Origin: Clostridia bacterium | GTDB taxonomy: Bacteria > Bacillota > Clostridia > Christensenellales > CAG-917 | Length of the DNA stretch: 38,311 nucleotides | Assembly (NCBI GenBank): GCA_028710495.1 | Contig: JAQUST010000008.1 | Location: 17,009 to 55,319, forward strand | Direction: 5' to 3' | Part shown: positions 37,967 through 38,311 of the stretch, in pieces | How the letters are laid out: every line of letters begins with the position of its first letter | Numbering within the stretch: position 1 is the first letter of the stretch | The notes under the pieces: model-generated | Told to the model about the DNA's origin: nothing | What the model saw: the letters and a program-made list of their open reading frames with translations, nothing else | Databases searched by the model: none | Program-made: the position numbers and the translations under genes

Positions 37967-38234
37967 GCCGTGCTAAACGGGGAGCTAGCGGTGCCCTGTA
38001 AACCGCAAACCGCTATAGCGGTGTTGAAAGGCGCACCTAGGCTTTCTTTATGGAATGCCGGATTGAACAAGGAATGTCGATAGCAAGGTCTCGTGCAATA
38101 TCGTGCTGTGAACCGTGTCAGGGCTTGATCGCAGCAGCACTAAGCAGATTTCGGTGTGTGCCACGAGGAAGCTTTGAAGGAGTTACCTATTTGATTATCG
38201 ATTCGGTAAGGACTGTCGAAGTGCGTCGCACGGC
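37967..38234 (+). ncRNA. ffs: Signal recognition particle RNA, large (Bacillus-type)
   Basis: GCCGTGC...GCACGGC closing stem; GGGGAGCTAGCGGTGCCCTGTAAACCGCAAACCGCTATAGC Alu-domain block; GAACCGTGTCAGG...AGCAGCACTAAG domain IV. Confidence 0.93.
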
Positions 38235-38272
38235 AAATCAAAAGACATCACGAGAGTGGTGTCTTTTGATTT
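38235..38272 (+). terminator. Intrinsic terminator after SRP RNA
   Basis: AAATCAAAAGACATCAC-GAGA-GTGGTGTCTTTTGATTT: 17-bp stem (one G-U) with a GNRA loop. Confidence 0.85.
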
Positions 38273-38286
38273 GTATCGCACTTTGA

Positions 38287-38311
38287 CACTAAGCAGATTT
38301 CGGTGTGTGCC
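38287..38311 (+). repeat. Exact 25-bp copy of an SRP RNA internal segment at the window end
   Basis: cactaagcagatttcggtgtgtgcc identical at 38138-38162 and 38287-38311 (offset 149 bp). Confidence 0.97.

Noticed and set aside
38050-38286. Track ORF 38050..38286 (+)
   Set aside because: Falls inside the SRP RNA and its terminator; not protein coding.
1-38311. Integrated mobile element, defence island or biosynthetic cluster
   Set aside because: No transposase, integrase, restriction, toxin-antitoxin, reverse transcriptase or biosynthetic enzymes recognised; gene order is conserved chromosomal housekeeping with surface-protein genes between.

Overview
AT-rich (Firmicutes/Clostridia-like) chromosomal window, mostly conserved housekeeping loci interleaved with large secreted or surface genes. 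From left to right: (1) a minus-strand ORF open at the left edge (1..4559, absent from the ORF track) encoding a secreted protein with two metallophosphoesterase domains; (2) an orphan single-TM protein; (3) tRNA-Glu(CTC) followed by a three-copy 95-bp repeat carrying terminator hairpins; (4) a 6S-like RNA; (5) a PAP2 phosphatase; (6) tRNA-Thr(CGT); (7) a Gfo/Idh/MocA oxidoreductase; (8) the CIRCE-hrcA-grpE-dnaK-dnaJ-prmA-rsmE-mtaB-HIT-rpsU block; (9) an LCAT-like lipoprotein; (10) tRNA-Ala(CGC); (11) a 1941-aa LRR/InlB-repeat lipoprotein; (12) a beta-propeller/SH3b membrane protein; (13) an RpoA-CTD-like + WG-repeat fusion; (14) rpsT, gpr (spore protease) and a glutamate-racemase-like gene; (15) an EF-G-like GTPase with an unusual G4 motif; (16) pyridoxal/pyridoxamine kinase; (17) a large-type SRP RNA whose 25-nt internal segment recurs at the right edge. 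The most interesting leads are the alphaCTD-WG fusion, an 8-codon uORF/hairpin between the dnaK Shine-Dalgarno and start codon, degenerate ~18-bp tandem arrays in several intergenic spacers, the 95-bp terminator repeat, the NQIN G4 motif in the EF-G paralog, and a Cys-containing DnaK C-terminus. No transposase, phage gene or CRISPR array was seen. I did not find a convincing complete new multi-gene defence or mobile system.
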